DNA of 64,000 nt from Aeriscardovia aeriphila (GTDB taxonomy: Bacteria > Actinomycetota > Actinomycetes > Actinomycetales > Bifidobacteriaceae). Both the position numbers and the translations under genes were made by a program. This document shows positions 45,785-54,256 of the stretch, piece after piece. The stretch lies in the NCBI RefSeq assembly GCF_002259595.1, contig NZ_MWWU01000003.1, forward strand, positions 57,603-121,602. Reading direction: 5' to 3'. Numbering within the stretch: the stretch's first letter is position 1; every line of letters starts with the position of its first letter. Below the pieces are notes generated by a model. It searched no databases and was not told the origin of the DNA. It saw nothing but the letters and a program-made list of their open reading frames with translations.

Positions 45785-46384
45785 ATGCCATCATCCACAT
45801 TCCTCAACCTTCCTGCGCAAAAAAAGGCGAGGGTGGAACAAGCGCTCCTCGATGAGTTTTCTCGCGCACCCCTCTCCCAGGCACAGGTGAGCAACATCGT
45901 TGCACAAGCTCAGATCGCCCGCGGAGCTTTTTACCGCTATTTCGACGACCTGAACGACGCTTACCGTTACCTTCTGTGCCAGGCTCTTCGTGATTTACAC
46001 CACGACCTTCCTAGCTCCGCACCACGTAGCGAAGCCCAGGAAAGCGAAACCCCGAGCAGCGAAGAGGGCTCAACCGCACGAGAGGATAAGGCGGGGGAGA
46101 ATCAGCAGGCTGATAATCTTGAGAAACTCAAGCTCAGCGCATACCAGAAAGCCCATGCTTTCGTCGAGCAAGCCCAGCAAAGCCGTTATTACCAGCTGAT
46201 GTACTGGTTTTACCACGAGAACAATGCGAGCTTTGCCCCCAGCAGCTTCCAGCCTGAAGAGAGCCCCACAACTTGGGCTATCGCAACGCTATCCCACGCG
46301 GCCATTCGCGAATGCTTGCTTGACCGCGATAATGCGCACCTCTACCTGGCCCGTTTCCGCGAGTCTTTAGAGCACGTGAAATAG
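45785..46384 (+). CDS. TetR-family regulator of the adjacent FtsX/ATPase exporter
   Basis: A 199-residue regulator with an N-terminal helix-turn-helix (LSQAQVSNIVAQAQIARGAFYRYFDDLNDAYRYL, about residues 32-65). A Ser/Glu-rich insertion (about 78-115) contains the residues ADNLEKLK, encoded by a copy of the interspersed motif at 46110-46126. The ATG follows GGAGAG. Two matching operators upstream and the exporter genes downstream fit a self-regulated efflux operon. The ligand is unknown; heme is suggested by similarity of layout to HrtR. Confidence 0.85.
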   Translation: MPSSTFLNLPAQKKARVEQALLDEFSRAPLSQAQVSNIVAQAQIARGAFYRYFDDLNDAYRYLLCQALRDLHHDLPSSAPRSEAQESETPSSEEGSTAREDKAGENQQADNLEKLKLSAYQKAHAFVEQAQQSRYYQLMYWFYHENNASFAPSSFQPEESPTTWAIATLSHAAIRECLLDRDNAHLYLARFRESLEHVK

Positions 46385-46504
46385 CGGGTACCTTCAGCTC
46401 GACGTCCGCAGAGCTTGGCGGCCACACTCGTTTCCTATTCAGCCGAATTCGTTTCGGTCCGTATTCGTTATCGTTCATCGTTTTACCCACATGAAGGAGC
46501 TTTC

Positions 46505-47569
46505 ATGCTGCTCGCTATGAAGGAAATCAAGCGCGAAAAATTGCGTTATAGCCTGATTATTCTTCTCGTCGCACTCATCAGTTACATGATGTTTATTCTC
46601 TCTGCCCTAGCTTTGGGTTTGGCGCACCAAAATATGTCTGCACTCGACGACTGGAACGCCAACTCCATCGTTCTTAATGAGCAGGCTGAAGGTGTGATGC
46701 GCGCTTCTGTCCTCACCTCGCAGCAAGTTGAGAATGCACAGAAGCATACTGATGGCGAGACGGCTGCTGTTGGTTTTGTCAGCACTCGCTTGATCACCAG
46801 CGCCGAGAAGAAGGAAAGTGTCAATTTCCTTGGCGTGAAGAAGGATTCTTTCATTGCCGATCGTGTGAAACTTAACACGGGCCGTATGCCGCTCAAGAGC
46901 CATGAGGTTGTGTTGGACCAGTCTGTTGCCGCGAAGGCTCAGCTCGCCGTAAACGACCAGATTACTTTGGGCAACGATACAACGCTCTACACTGTCGTTG
47001 GTATTGCTCATGATGCAAAGTTGCAGATTGTTCCTGTGGCTTATGGTCTGCTTTCTGATTGGCACCGCATCAGCCCTCTTGCCCCGAATATTGAAGCTTC
47101 TGCCGTTGTTTCTACGAAAAGCTTTAGCACGCCGGAGAGTTCTTTAAACCGCTTTACTATCTCACAGTTCATTCAGCTTCTGCCTGGTTATAGTGCTCAA
47201 AACAAGACTTTCGTTATGATGATCGCCGTTCTCGCTATTGTCACTTTGGTCATCATCGCCGTGTTCTTGCACATTATCGTGTTGCAAAAGCTGCCCAATA
47301 TCGCCGTTTTGAAGGCTCAGGGCATTCCTACCCGCTACCTGATCGGCAGCACTGTGGAACAGGGAAGCATGGTGGTAATCTTTGGCCTTTTGATCGGCAT
47401 TATTCTGACGGTTGCCACTGCCCTTCCTATGCCAGCAAGCGTTCCGATGGAGTTCTCCCCTCTTCTGCTGAGCGCGACGGCCGTTGGTTTGGTTGCGATG
47501 GGAGTTATTGGCTCGCTCTTACCAGCGCGCAAGATTGCCACCGTTGATCCGATCGCTTTGATGGAATAA
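46505..47569 (+). CDS. FtsX-like ABC transporter permease (HrtB/DevC-like)
   Basis: A 354-residue MacB/FtsX-type permease with one N-terminal helix (LRYSLIILLVALISYMMFIL), a large extracytoplasmic domain and three C-terminal helices. The tail SLLPARKIATVDPIALME is characteristic. Such permeases work mechanically with a small ATPase to expel heme, drugs or peptides. The ATG at 46505 follows AAGGAG. The ATPase gene follows after 115 bp. Size and gene order resemble HrtB. Confidence 0.85.
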   Translation: MLLAMKEIKREKLRYSLIILLVALISYMMFILSALALGLAHQNMSALDDWNANSIVLNEQAEGVMRASVLTSQQVENAQKHTDGETAAVGFVSTRLITSAEKKESVNFLGVKKDSFIADRVKLNTGRMPLKSHEVVLDQSVAAKAQLAVNDQITLGNDTTLYTVVGIAHDAKLQIVPVAYGLLSDWHRISPLAPNIEASAVVSTKSFSTPESSLNRFTISQFIQLLPGYSAQNKTFVMMIAVLAIVTLVIIAVFLHIIVLQKLPNIAVLKAQGIPTRYLIGSTVEQGSMVVIFGLLIGIILTVATALPMPASVPMEFSPLLLSATAVGLVAMGVIGSLLPARKIATVDPIALME

Positions 47570-47684
47570 CTGTCGCAAACTAACGCTTTCCGAACGGCGA
47601 GCTCAGCGATTCTGCCTTGAAAAATCGCATGTCACTGCGAGCGCACCCCAAATTCCCTCACCACAACTCACTAATACGAAAGAA

Positions 47685-48380
47685 ATGGTAAAAATGCCTA
47701 CTACTCCCGCTTTGCGCATGACGCATATTTCAAAAACGTATGGAACTGGTTCCTCTCAAGTTCAGGCTTTGCGCGATGTGTCACTGAGCATTGAGCGCGG
47801 CACATTAACGCTGATTCTCGGGCCTTCTGGTTCTGGAAAGTCAACCTTTTTAACGATCGCTGGCGGCCTTCAAACTCCCGATTCTGGCGAGATTAGCATT
47901 GACGGTCAGCCGATGAAGGCATTGAGTAAACGAGCGCAGGATCGCCTTCGTTTGGAGAATATTGGTTTCATTCTTCAAGGTCATGACCTCGTGCCTTACT
48001 TGACCGTCATGGAGCAATTCCAGCTTGTTGATCGTGTGAAGCCCAAGGGAAACATCAGTAAAAACGAGTTGTTGCAACTGTTGAAAGACCTTGGTGTTGA
48101 CCAACTGGCTAACAGCCTTCCTCGCGATATGTCCGGCGGACAGCAGCAGCGCGTTGCTATTGCTCGTGCTTTGTACACCAAGCCATCCCTGGTTTTAGCT
48201 GATGAGCCGACAAGTGCGCTGGATAGCCATTCTGTGGAAGTTGTAGGTGAGCTGCTGCAATCTGTTGCTCATTCACAGAACACGGCAATGGTTGTGGTGA
48301 CGCATGACACTCGCCTTGTCACGCTTGCTGATGATGTTTACGACATGGAGGATGGCGTTCTCACTCATCGCGCGCGGTAA
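47685..48380 (+). CDS. ABC transporter ATP-binding protein of the FtsX exporter (HrtA-like)
   Basis: A 231-residue MacB/LolD-type ATPase. It has Walker A GPSGSGKST, signature MSGGQQQR, Walker B LVLADEPTSALD and switch His in VVTHDTRL. Two ATGs (47685, 47694) are possible; neither has a strong ribosome site. It pairs with the FtsX-like permease upstream, and a good terminator follows. Confidence 0.9.
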   Translation: MVKMPTTPALRMTHISKTYGTGSSQVQALRDVSLSIERGTLTLILGPSGSGKSTFLTIAGGLQTPDSGEISIDGQPMKALSKRAQDRLRLENIGFILQGHDLVPYLTVMEQFQLVDRVKPKGNISKNELLQLLKDLGVDQLANSLPRDMSGGQQQRVAIARALYTKPSLVLADEPTSALDSHSVEVVGELLQSVAHSQNTAMVVVTHDTRLVTLADDVYDMEDGVLTHRAR

Positions 48381-48512
48381 TTCCCTCTCTTTCGTGAATT
48401 ATCGAGAATGTTCAGTTGGGTCATGAATTGACACCTATGCCTGAGGCTATTGCGCAGTTGCTCTCACTGTAAAGTTTGAAGCTCATCAGGCTCGCTATAT
48501 TTTTGTTGCGCA

Positions 48513-48545
48513 GCTCAGAGTGCCCGAGCACTCTGAGCGCTTTTC
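48513..48545 (+). terminator. Terminator of the exporter operon
   Basis: GCTCAGAGTGC-CCGA-GCACTCTGAGC, then GCTTTT. Confidence 0.8.
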
Positions 48546-48604
48546 CCTCAGCGCAATTGAACACTTTTATTGAGTTGTTCCTCTTCTTCGATAATCTACT
48601 AGCT

Positions 48605-49045
48605 ATGAAAACATCACATCGACTCAGCGACGCTGTACATATTTTGGCGTATCTGGTGATTAACCAGGGTGGGGACCTGTCAAGCACTCGTATTGCTTCC
48701 AGCATCCAAACGAACCCGAGTTCGGTGCGCACTTTGATGTCTGATATGCGTAAGGCTGGTTTGATCAGCACTCGTTCCGGAGCTGTTGAACCGCAGTTGA
48801 CTCGCTCTGCTGCTGCTATTTCGTTGTATGACGTTTTCATGGCGATCACGATGGATCACTCTCTTCTTCACGTCGATCCCAACACCAATATGGCGTGCAC
48901 GGTCGGCGCGAACATTCAGGCCGTATTGCAGCGTCACTACGCTGAGATTAACAATGTTGCTGAAGAGAAAATGAAAACGATTACGCTTGCTTCGATTGTT
49001 TCGGCAATTGAGCAAGAGCATGCAAAGAAGATGAGCGAGCATTGA
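48605..49045 (+). CDS. Rrf2-family transcriptional regulator
   Basis: A 146-residue winged-helix regulator. HRLSDAVHILAYLVINQGGDLSSTRIASSIQTNPSSVRTLMSDMRKAGLISTRSG is the Rrf2 DNA-binding region. The three-Cys cluster of Fe-S members is absent (only one Cys, in MACTVG), so it belongs with YwnA-like forms. The ATG at 48605 has no ribosome site and stands 9 bp after TAATCT, so the mRNA may be nearly leaderless. It is followed by dps, which it might regulate. The TGA stop is part of an interspersed motif copy. Confidence 0.83.
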   Translation: MKTSHRLSDAVHILAYLVINQGGDLSSTRIASSIQTNPSSVRTLMSDMRKAGLISTRSGAVEPQLTRSAAAISLYDVFMAITMDHSLLHVDPNTNMACTVGANIQAVLQRHYAEINNVAEEKMKTITLASIVSAIEQEHAKKMSEH

Positions 49046-49058
49046 TAATCTCAAGAAA
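49042..49058 (+). repeat. GATAATCTC motif at a stop codon
   Basis: TTGATAATCTCAAGAAA; its TGA is the stop of the Rrf2 gene. Confidence 0.65.
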
Positions 49059-49179
49059 TGCTGAGCTTATTCCCGGTTTTACTCTCAGGGAACTCTCTTC
49101 TCTTTGCTCTTGTAAGGGTTTGCGTGCGTTAAAATGAGAGTGATCACAAAAGAGATATGAGAGAAAAAGAGGTATAGCA

Positions 49180-49659
49180 ATGGCACTGCTGTATACCAAT
49201 CCAGGCTTGGATGAGGAAACCTCCGAGAAGATTATCACTATTTTGCAGAACCGTTTGAGCAATGAGCAGGAAGCTGCTTTGGTGCTCAAGCATGCTCATT
49301 GGAACCTTGTGGGACCAAACTTCATTGCTGTTCATGAAATGCTCGACCCAGAAGTTGACTCTGTGCTGAACCAGGCTGATGAGACTGCTGAGCGTATTTC
49401 TCAGTTGGGTGGCTCTCCTATGGGCCGCGCTGACGATGTTGTTGCAAACCGCAATTGGGATAAGTTCGAACTGACTGGCCGCAAGAGCGTGGAAGAGTAC
49501 TTGAAGGCTCTGATTGCTTATTATGAGCAGTTCATTGCTGCTGACCGCGAGGCCATTAAGCAACTCGACGAGCTGGATGTTATTTCTTCCAACATCATTC
49601 AAGACCACGTGCAGGACCTCGAGAAGTTCCTCTGGTTCATGCGCGCACATCTCGCCTGA
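49180..49659 (+). CDS. dps: Dps-family ferritin-like protein
   Basis: A 159-residue Dps, which stores iron and protects DNA from peroxide. The inter-subunit ferroxidase ligands are in place: His40 (HAHWNLVGPNF), His52 and Asp56 (VHEMLDPEVD), Asp67 and Glu71 (QADETAERI). No long basic N-terminal tail is present, so DNA binding may be weak. AAAGAGGT precedes the ATG. It lies 134 bp after an Rrf2 gene and ends at a terminator. Confidence 0.92.
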   Translation: MALLYTNPGLDEETSEKIITILQNRLSNEQEAALVLKHAHWNLVGPNFIAVHEMLDPEVDSVLNQADETAERISQLGGSPMGRADDVVANRNWDKFELTGRKSVEEYLKALIAYYEQFIAADREAIKQLDELDVISSNIIQDHVQDLEKFLWFMRAHLA

Positions 49660-49702
49660 GCTTGAGATGAAGAGACGTTAGCTAGCAAAGTCGCCAGCCC
49701 TC

Positions 49703-49740
49703 AAAACCGCAGTTTGCACTTGTTGTGAGCTGCGGTTTTT
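49703..49740 (+). terminator. Terminator of dps
   Basis: AAAACCGCAG pairs with CTGCGGTTTT, followed by further T residues. Confidence 0.85.
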
Positions 49741-49866
49741 TGTTACCTACTCCACTACTCAAGCACATCAGCATCGGTTCTGATAAAAAGATCAACGCAG
49801 TCGGCGGCTGGGCAGTCTATCGCAGCTGAGAACGAGGTAGAGTTTGATGACACTTCACAATGAGTA

Positions 49867-49898
49867 ACGGGACACTGGAACATCCAGCGTCCCGTTTT
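49867..49898 (+). terminator. Second strong terminator in the dps-dtd gap
   Basis: ACGGGAC-CTGG arms with an AACAT loop, followed by TTTT. No protein gene lies between this and the dps terminator, so a short untranslated RNA in 49741-49866 is possible. The rest of the 353-bp gap holds a motif variant at 49921 and dtd upstream DNA. Confidence 0.7.
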
Positions 49899-50012
49899 CT
49901 TTACGTTGTTATTCTGTTTCTGGCAATCTTGAGAAAACGGACAAGGCTGGCAACATCGTCACTGAGCCTAGCAAGGAGACTTATCATCACGACGATGGCA
50001 TAGAATTCTGCT

Positions 50013-50558
50013 ATGCGAATTGTTATTCAACGAGTTTCCCAAGCAGCTGTTAGCCTCAATGCTCCTCACGTCCCCAGCGATGTTTCACGAAAAACACCTG
50101 ATCCTGCTTTCCCTGAGGAGGCTACTCTCGACGTCATCCCTCAAGGAACAACTCATACGAGCTCGGCTGGCTTTATGCTCCTCGTTGGTGTGAGCGATAG
50201 TGATACAGAAAAAGAAGCACAGTGGGCTGCAAAAAAGATTGCCAACATGCGTATCTTCCCCGATGCTGAAGGGAAAATGAACCTATCGCTGCTCGACGTT
50301 CACGGTTCCATTCTCTCTATTTCGCAGTTCACTTTGTTTGGTGATATTCATAAGGGTAATCGGCCGAGTTTTATGAGTGCTGGTGAACCTGTTCATGCAG
50401 AGCAATTGTGGCATACTGTGAACACGTTATTGGCGACTGAGTATTCCATCGCCGTTACTGAAGGTTGGTTCGGCGCTGACATGGCAGTGAGTATTACCAA
50501 TGAGGGGCCGACTACTTTGCTGTTGGATACTGACCGTGATATGCCGCATAAGGCTTAG
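50013..50558 (+). CDS. dtd: D-aminoacyl-tRNA deacylase with an insertion
   Basis: Removes D-amino acids from mischarged tRNAs. The 181-residue protein keeps the two cross-subunit motifs SQFTLFGD and NEGPTTLLLD (family consensus SQxTL and NxGPVT). It is about 30 residues longer than usual because of an insertion after QRVSQAAVSLNA (about residues 17-50). That insertion is encoded in part by TGTTTCACGAAAAACA (50081-50096), a sequence found elsewhere only between genes. The start has no strong ribosome site. Confidence 0.9.
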   Translation: MRIVIQRVSQAAVSLNAPHVPSDVSRKTPDPAFPEEATLDVIPQGTTHTSSAGFMLLVGVSDSDTEKEAQWAAKKIANMRIFPDAEGKMNLSLLDVHGSILSISQFTLFGDIHKGNRPSFMSAGEPVHAEQLWHTVNTLLATEYSIAVTEGWFGADMAVSITNEGPTTLLLDTDRDMPHKA

Positions 50559-50583
50559 TTTCTGCGGTTGTGATGTGTCCGTG

Positions 50584-50600
50584 CTGATAATCTCGAGAAA
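50584..50600 (+). repeat. GATAATCTC motif
   Basis: CTGATAATCTCGAGAAA, 25 bp after the dtd stop. Confidence 0.65.
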
Positions 50601-50745
50601 TATGAGGTAAGCACAGCGAGCACAGAGTGAGTGGCCGAGGGTGCTCATCACCGGCTGAAAGTTACCGCTGTGTTAACGCAGCCAGTTGCTTGTAACATTT
50701 CGTAAACGTGAGTTCTCTAGGTTACTGCCTTCGGAGGTGGTAGCC

Positions 50746-51699
50746 ATGGTGGCTTTCGATTACGACGATATTCAGCTTGTTCCGGCGAAATGCATTGTGA
50801 AGAGCAGGTCTGAAGCTGACCCCAGCGTTGAGTTTGGCCCTCGTCGATTCCGTATCCCCGTTGTTCCAGCGAACATGCAAAGCGTAATTAATGAGAATCT
50901 CGCTGTATGGCTGGCTCAGAATGATTATTTCTACGTTATGCACCGTTTCCAGCCTCAGGAGCGTTTGGGGTTTGTGCGTCGTATGCAGGAGAAGGGCTTG
51001 TACGCCTCGATTTCTGTGGGCATTAAGGATGAAGAGTACGGTTTCATCGATGAGCTGAAGGCTGCTGGGCTTACGCCTGAGTACATCACGATTGACGTAG
51101 CTCATGGCCATTCGGTGTATGTGGTGAAGATGATCGAGTACATCAAGAAGCAGCTTCCTGGCACTTTCCTCACTGCAGGCAATGTGGCAACGCCGGAGGC
51201 TGTGCGCGAGTTGGAGAATGCTGGCGCTGACGCCACCAAGGTGGGTGTTGGCCCCGGTAAGGCGTGCATCACGAAGCTCAAGACTGGTTTTGGTACTGCA
51301 GGCTGGCAGCTTTCTGCTTTGCGTTTGTGCAAGAAGGCTGCTCAGAAACCTTTGATTGCCGATGGTGGAATTCGTCAGAATGGCGATATTGCGAAATCTA
51401 TTCGTTTTGGTGCGACGATGGTGATGGTTGGCTGGATGCTTGCTGGGCATCGTGAGTCGCCCGGTAACCTTATTTCTCTGGATGGTAAGGATTACAAGCA
51501 GTATTGGGGTTCTGCCTCGGAAATTCAGAAGGGTGCCTACCGCAATGTTGAGGGAACGCAGATGCTCGTTCCTTACCGTGGGCCGATTGAGAACACTTTG
51601 CGTGAGATGAAGGAAGATTTGCAGTCTTCTATTTCCTACGCTGGTGGGCGCGATCTCGATGCTCTTCGTCACGTTGACTACGTGATTTTGGGTCACTGA
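50746..51699 (+). CDS. guaC: GMP reductase, type 2
   Basis: Converts GMP to IMP with NADPH, for purine salvage. The 317-residue protein closely follows the Firmicute-type Gua[53 protein letters not shown] with the catalytic Cys and [15 protein letters not shown], ending [11 protein letters not shown]. It lacks the CBS domains of IMP dehydrogenase. The ATG at 50746 follows GGAGGT; longer in-frame starts are rejected for that reason. Confidence 0.93.
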   Translation: MVAFDYDDIQLVPAKCIVKSRSEADPSVEFGPRRFRIPVVPANMQSVINENLAVWLAQNDYFYVMHRFQPQERLGFVRRMQEKGLYASISVGIKDEEYGFIDELKAAGLTPEYITIDVAHGHSVYVVKMIEYIKKQLPGTFLTAGNVATPEAVRELENAGADATKVGVGPGKACITKLKTGFGTAGWQLSALRLCKKAAQKPLIADGGIRQNGDIAKSIRFGATMVMVGWMLAGHRESPGNLISLDGKDYKQYWGSASEIQKGAYRNVEGTQMLVPYRGPIENTLREMKEDLQSSISYAGGRDLDALRHVDYVILGH

Positions 51700-51746
51700 G
51701 CTTGCAGGCTGACTGGCTCATGGAGAAGGAAAGCCTTCCCGGCGAC

Positions 51747-51793
51747 TGTTTCACGAAAAACAATGTCTGTCTCGTGATGTTTCACGAAAAACA
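51747..51793 (+). repeat. Two tandem copies of TGTTTCACGAAAAACA
   Basis: Copies at 51747-51762 and 51778-51793 lie in a ~31-bp tandem unit. Each differs from parS at two central positions and can also fold as a small hairpin. Confidence 0.7.
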
Positions 51794-51827
51794 TTGCTTA
51801 TCTCGTCGCTAGGGAGGCTTCTTGGTA

Positions 51828-51860
51828 CTGATAATCTCAAGAAACTCTTCAGATTATCAG
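51828..51860. repeat. Inverted pair of GATAATCT motifs
   Basis: CTGATAATCTCAAGAAA (51828-51844) faces AGATTATCAG (51851-51860), giving a 10-bp perfect stem. Confidence 0.7.
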
Positions 51861-51864
51861 CGCT

Positions 51865-52059
51865 TTACTTTTTGGTCAGATCATAGAGAGTAACGCCATC
51901 CGCAGTTTTCGCTGTGAAATTCTGAGGCCGCGACCTTTGCGGTTGAGGCGAACTGCACGAATAACCGTGGGAAAATCGTGAGTCAACCTCTGAGTGATGT
52001 TCCACGTGCAGCTGCTCACTATTATGCGTCGTGAGGTTTTCTTGATTACTCGTATTCAT
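51865..52059 (-). CDS. Small hypothetical protein
   Basis: 64 residues, starting MNTSNQENLTTHNSEQLHVE and ending FTAKTADGVTLYDLTKK. No family recognised; the first 45 residues are polar and His/Ser-rich. It is supported by an excellent ribosome site AAGGAG seven bases before the ATG. It stands convergent to guaC and divergent from the exonuclease gene. Confidence 0.6.
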   Translation of the reverse strand: MNTSNQENLTTHNSEQLHVEHHSEVDSRFSHGYSCSSPQPQRSRPQNFTAKTADGVTLYDLTKK

Positions 52060-52094
52060 GAGGTGCTCCTTACTTCTGAGGTGCTCCTTACTTC
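52059..52094 (-). repeat. Duplicated 18-bp segment containing the ribosome site
   Basis: TGAGGTGCTCCTTACTTC occurs twice in perfect tandem (52059-52076, 52077-52094), so two AAGGAG sites precede the small gene at 51865-52059. Confidence 0.85.
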
Positions 52095-52242
52095 ACGGTT
52101 TTTATTGAAAACCCATACCTTCAGTGAGCCTCCAGAAACTCGGCGTAAAATGGAAGAGTTCCCGCAAAGAGTTCCTCATGCGACGTAACATACCTCATAA
52201 AGAACTCTGCATATAGTCCGAATGTAATACGGTGTTACAAGT

Positions 52243-52968
52243 ATGAATGATAATCTTCAGAACAGCAATGGCGCTCTCAGCACAGCAAGCTCTCAGCTCA
52301 CCCATCCCCTCCCCTTTGAAAACTCAGGCCGCCCTTTCTCCGGCTTCGCACCGATCGAACGCTTGCAAATCAACCATCTTCCCGACGACGAGCTGCTCTA
52401 CTACGCCACATTGCCCACAACAAACGTCATCGTCCTCGACACCGAAACAACCGGACTCGAACCCAGCGACGAAGTGATCTCCTACGGCATCTGCACAGCT
52501 CAAGGCGACGAGATCGCCAACCAGCTCGCCCGCCCTACTCGCCACACAGCTTGGCCAGAAGCCGAGAAAATCAACCACATCAGTTGGGACGACGTGAAGG
52601 CTCAACCTCACTTGACTGAACTTGAGCCTTCTCTGTCTGCGCTGTGGGCGCGCTCGGCCCTGCTCGTGGGCTACAACATTGGTTTTGACCAGCGGCTGGT
52701 ACTACAAAGCGGTGTTAATCTTCCTGAAATTGAGGCCTTCGACCTGATGGAGGCCTTCGCACGCCTGCACTGCCAATACAACAGACATCGCCCAGGTTAC
52801 CGCTGGCTCAGGCTTGTCGACGTCGCGCACATTTACGGCTACCACTACGAGGCTCACGATTCGCTCAATGACGCGCGCGCAACGGCCTTCTGCTACCTCG
52901 CTTTTCGTGAGGAATGCCTCAAGATTGCCACTGCTCGTAACCTCACTCAGCAAATGCCTGAGCTTTGA
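52243..52968 (+). CDS. DnaQ-like 3'-5' exonuclease (DEDDh)
   Basis: A 241-residue exonuclease-domain protein. Motifs are VLDTETTGLEP (ExoI), VGYNIGFDQRLVL (ExoII) and HDSLNDARATAFCYL (ExoIII, with His and Asp). It resembles stand-alone proofreading-type nucleases rather than a full polymerase subunit. The first ~45 residues are not conserved, and codons 2-6 overlap a motif-like ATGATAATCTTCAG. No ribosome site is evident, so it may be leaderless. It precedes rlmB by 42 bp. Confidence 0.85.
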   Translation: MNDNLQNSNGALSTASSQLTHPLPFENSGRPFSGFAPIERLQINHLPDDELLYYATLPTTNVIVLDTETTGLEPSDEVISYGICTAQGDEIANQLARPTRHTAWPEAEKINHISWDDVKAQPHLTELEPSLSALWARSALLVGYNIGFDQRLVLQSGVNLPEIEAFDLMEAFARLHCQYNRHRPGYRWLRLVDVAHIYGYHYEAHDSLNDARATAFCYLAFREECLKIATARNLTQQMPEL

Positions 52969-53010
52969 TAAAATAAAACGTCACATATAAAGGATTCGGT
53001 GAGGAGAAAT

Positions 53011-54012
53011 ATGGCAGGCAATATGAGGCAAGAATCGCATAATGCGAAGCGCTCACGCCTGGGTAAGGCAGTTGTCGGCTCAGGTGGGCGTCACCGCAAG
53101 TCCCTGCGCGGCAAGGGCCCTACGCCTAAGGCTGTCGACCGCGTGTACCACAAGGCTTATAAGGAGAAACTCGAGAAGGAAAAGCGAGATTTCGCTGATC
53201 CTCGTCTCGCAGCACGCCGCCGCGCACAGAAGTATGTCAAGAAGAACGATGAGCTCGTCATTGGCCGTAACGCGGTTCTCGAAGCGTTGCGCGCTGGAGT
53301 TCCTTCAAGCGACCTGTATGTTGCCGCCCACATTGAAGGTGATGACCGCACCCGCGAGATCATTCACCTCGCCGCTGAAAAGGGCCTCAACATTCTTGAA
53401 GCCGACCGCCTGGAGATTGACCGCATCGCCCGTTCAGAGAACCATCAAGGCGTGGTACTCAAAACTCGCCCGTTCGAGTATTCTGACCTCTCCGAGCTCG
53501 CCGACAAGGCTGATGCTGTTTTCGAAGCCACGGGTAAGCGCCAGCTCTTCGTTGCTTTGGATGGCGTGACGGATGCGCAGAACCTCGGTGCTGTGATCCG
53601 CTCCGCTGCTGCTTTCCATGCTGATGGCATTATTCTTCCAGAACGCCGTTCCGCTTCGGTGAATGCAGGTGCATGGAAGGTGTCAGCTGGTCAGGCTGCT
53701 CGCATGCCTGTAGCTCGCGTGGTGAACTTGAACCGTGCAATTGAAGCGTTGCAAGAGCGCGGTTACTATGTGGTCGGCTTGGATGGCGGCGGTTCTGCTG
53801 ACGTGGGTAGCACCGGTTTCGAGATGGACCCTCTCGTTATTGTTTTGGGTTCAGAAGGCTCTGGCTTGAATGCTCTGACGCGTACGAAGTGCGATGTGAT
53901 TGCTGGTATCCCGATTTCGCAGGATGTTGAGTCGCTGAATGCTTCCGTAGCTGCTGGTATCGCTCTCTACGCGACGGATCAAGCTCGTCGTGTCGCGCAG
54001 CAGCAAGATTAA
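53011..54012 (+). CDS. rlmB: 23S rRNA (guanosine-2'-O-)-methyltransferase RlmB-like (SpoU family)
   Basis: Methylates a guanosine ribose in 23S rRNA (G2251 in E. coli). The 333-residue protein has a basic N-terminal extension of ~85 residues, an RNA-binding substrate domain (LVIGRNAVLEALRAGVPSSD) and the SPOUT catalytic part with DAQNLGAVIRSAAAF, VIVLGSEGSGL and IPISQDVESLNASVAAGIALY. The ATG at 53011 follows GAGGAG. Confidence 0.92.
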   Translation: MAGNMRQESHNAKRSRLGKAVVGSGGRHRKSLRGKGPTPKAVDRVYHKAYKEKLEKEKRDFADPRLAARRRAQKYVKKNDELVIGRNAVLEALRAGVPSSDLYVAAHIEGDDRTREIIHLAAEKGLNILEADRLEIDRIARSENHQGVVLKTRPFEYSDLSELADKADAVFEATGKRQLFVALDGVTDAQNLGAVIRSAAAFHADGIILPERRSASVNAGAWKVSAGQAARMPVARVVNLNRAIEALQERGYYVVGLDGGGSADVGSTGFEMDPLVIVLGSEGSGLNALTRTKCDVIAGIPISQDVESLNASVAAGIALYATDQARRVAQQQD

Positions 54013-54190
54013 CAAGCATGAAGAGCCAAGAGCGCCCGCAGGCACATAGTGCTGAGTGCTGATGCCATGCGCTGAAACTGGGCGCTGAGAGCTGGGCGCC
54101 TAGTGCTGGGTGTCGGTCGTTGGATGCTCAGTGCGGAAACGCCTAGCGCTGGTGTTTCCGCCAAGCTCAACTCATGCACTGAACTACACT

Positions 54191-54224
54191 GATGGCCGAT
54201 GTTTTTCGTGAAACATCGGCCATC
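54191..54224. terminator. Hairpin with a parS-like sequence
   Basis: GATGGCCGATGTTT-TTCGTG-AAACATCGGCCATC, a perfect 14-bp stem between convergent genes. It includes TGTTTTTCGTGAAACA (54200-54215), the complement of the 16-mer at 51747. The 244-bp gap also holds GCTGAG-rich low-complexity DNA. Confidence 0.75.
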
Positions 54225-54256
54225 ATGCGTTTTATTCTGCTCATCTGTCGGACAAT

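Noticed and set aside
45785..48380. Macrolide MacB exporter
   Set aside because: The ATPase is separate and the permease lacks the fused ATPase; HrtBA/DevC-like layout fits better.
50746..51699. IMP dehydrogenase
   Set aside because: No CBS domains, and the length and sequence blocks match type 2 GMP reductase.
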